From Candidatus Gerdarchaeota archaeon (GTDB lineage: Archaea; Asgardarchaeota; Heimdallarchaeia; JABLTI01), in NCBI GenBank assembly GCA_016839405.1, contig JAEOUJ010000253.1, positions 1 to 6,503 on the forward strand: a stretch of DNA of 6,503 nt, written 5' to 3'. Every line of letters starts with the position of its first letter. Position 1 is the first letter of the stretch. The notes beneath the pieces were generated by a model. The model was not told the origin of the DNA, searched no databases, and saw only the letters and a list, made by a program, of their open reading frames with translations. Below are positions 5,678 to 6,503 of the stretch, in pieces. Made by a program: the position numbers and the translations under genes.

Positions 5678-6503
5678 ATGGGTGTAATGATTGTGAAGTT
5701 GAATAAAATTATATCAAGTATATTGTTTATTCTTATAATATTCCTAACTTTACAACTTTCTTCTGTGCAAAGTACAGTTAATCAAAGGGGTAATCTTGAA
5801 TTTTCTGCTTATACCAATTCAATTATTGCTGATCATTCAGTTGTTAATTATGTTAGATTCGATTTAATTCCTGAAGCAAATATAATTGATGCAAAAAATA
5901 CTTTACATATTGCTTATGGACATACATCTCATGGTAGTCAAATTATCACTGGGATGAATGGATTGCCAGCTTTTAAAGAAAGTCTAAATGGAACAGAAGG
6001 TCTTTATGACTGGAATGAAGGTGGGACTGATGAGGCATTGGATATAGATGATTATTTTGTATCAGGTGATTTGGGTAATCCTGATAGAGTTACCTGGGCT
6101 ACGTTAACTAGAGAATATCTTGACAACCCTATTAATTCTGATGTTAATGTTGTTATGTGGTCTTGGTGTGGTCAAGTATCATATGCTACTGAAGAAGATA
6201 TTAATCTTTATCTAGCATTAATGAATGATTTGGAAAATGATTATCCTAATGTAGATTTTGTTTATATGACTGGTCATACAGATGGATCTGGTTTAGAAGG
6301 CAATTTACATATTAGAAATGAGCAAATAAGAGATTATTGTATTACAAATTTCAAGATACTTTATGATTTTGCAGATATTGAATCATATGATCCAAGTGGT
6401 AATTATTATGGTGATAAATACTGCAATGATAATTGCGATTATGATTCTGATAATAATACTAGTTTAGATGCAAATTGGGCAATTCAATGGCAAAATGATC
6501 ATC
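5678..6503 (+). CDS. Secreted protein of unknown function, 3' end outside the window (possible SGNH-like fold)
   Basis: The frame is open to the last base, giving 275 visible residues. A Lys-bearing N-terminus and a hydrophobic stretch (about residues 11-25) ending near LSSVQS form a signal peptide, so the protein is exported. The rest is soluble and contains tight motifs: IADHSVV (about 49-56), YGHTSHGSQ (80-88), YDWNEGG (110-116), GNPDR, WSWCGQ (161-166), YMTGHTDG (196-203), RNEQIRDYC (213-221), DFADIESYDP (230-239), an Asp/Asn-rich stretch with two Cys (249-260) and WAIQWQ (267-272). I recognise these as resembling a family of uncharacterised exported proteins in bacteria and archaea, but I know no function. 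The order (strand then GHTSHGSQ, strand then WSWCGQ, strand then TGH, then NxxIRDYC and FADIE) is compatible with an SGNH-type hydrolase fold; this is inference only. Start choice: ATG 5678 fits the TATA spacing; ATG 5687 and GTG 5693 are in frame, and the latter has GGTG eight bases upstream. The gene follows the secreted peptidase, separated by a hairpin terminator. Confidence 0.85.
   Translation, partial: MGVMIVKLNKIISSILFILIIFLTLQLSSVQSTVNQRGNLEFSAYTNSIIADHSVVNYVRFDLIPEANIIDAKNTLHIAYGHTSHGSQIITGMNGLPAFKESLNGTEGLYDWNEGGTDEALDIDDYFVSGDLGNPDRVTWATLTREYLDNPINSDVNVVMWSWCGQVSYATEEDINLYLALMNDLENDYPNVDFVYMTGHTDGSGLEGNLHIRNEQIRDYCITNFKILYDFADIESYDPSGNYYGDKYCNDNCDYDSDNNTSLDANWAIQWQNDH

Noticed and set aside
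1..6503. One four-gene operon
   Set aside because: All genes point the same way, but each gap of 77-118 bases holds a T-rich terminator-like tract or hairpin and a TATA-like box, so separate transcription units are more likely.

Overview
This AT-rich window (roughly 30% GC by eye) carries four genes, all on the + strand. The two outer genes are cut by the window edges. The most likely source is an archaeon. The clues are a TATA-like box 27-31 bases ahead of each start seen in the window, T-rich 3' ends without a strong GC stem, and a secreted peptidase that ends in a PGF-type tail (Pro-Gly-Phe, one membrane helix, lysines). The mix of a bacterial-type UvrA, a clostripain-family peptidase with PPC domains and very AT-rich codon use fits an Asgard archaeon such as a Heimdallarchaeia-like lineage. 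That placement is inference and has not been tested by phylogeny.

Layout. Bases 1-1790 hold the C-terminal two thirds of a UvrA-type nucleotide-excision-repair ATPase. It is followed by a T-rich terminator and a TATA-like box. Bases 1909-3411 encode a 12-helix MFS transporter of the MFS_3 / EntS-like type with a charged cytosolic tail. After another pyrimidine-rich tract and a good TATA box, bases 3513-5600 encode a complete secreted, membrane-anchored C11 (clostripain) cysteine peptidase with two C-terminal PPC-like domains. Its stop codon lies inside an A-stem-T hairpin. Bases 5678-6503 hold the N-terminal part of a second secreted protein. It has strongly conserved-looking motifs (GHTSHGSQ, WSWCGQ, YMTGHTDG) and no assigned function.

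The genes are co-oriented, but a terminator-like tract and a new promoter-like box separate each pair, so they read as single-gene units and not as one operon. UvrA is a cytosolic repair protein, the MFS protein is an inner-membrane exporter, and the last two are surface or extracellular proteins. The last two could share an extracellular role, but nothing in the sequence proves it. The longest gap between genes is about 118 bases. I saw no tRNA, rRNA, CRISPR array, insertion sequence or attachment site. I did not find a clear new multi-gene system. The best leads are the uncharacterised secreted protein at the right edge, the divergent zinc module of the UvrA, and the regular TATA-to-start spacing that suggests leaderless transcripts.
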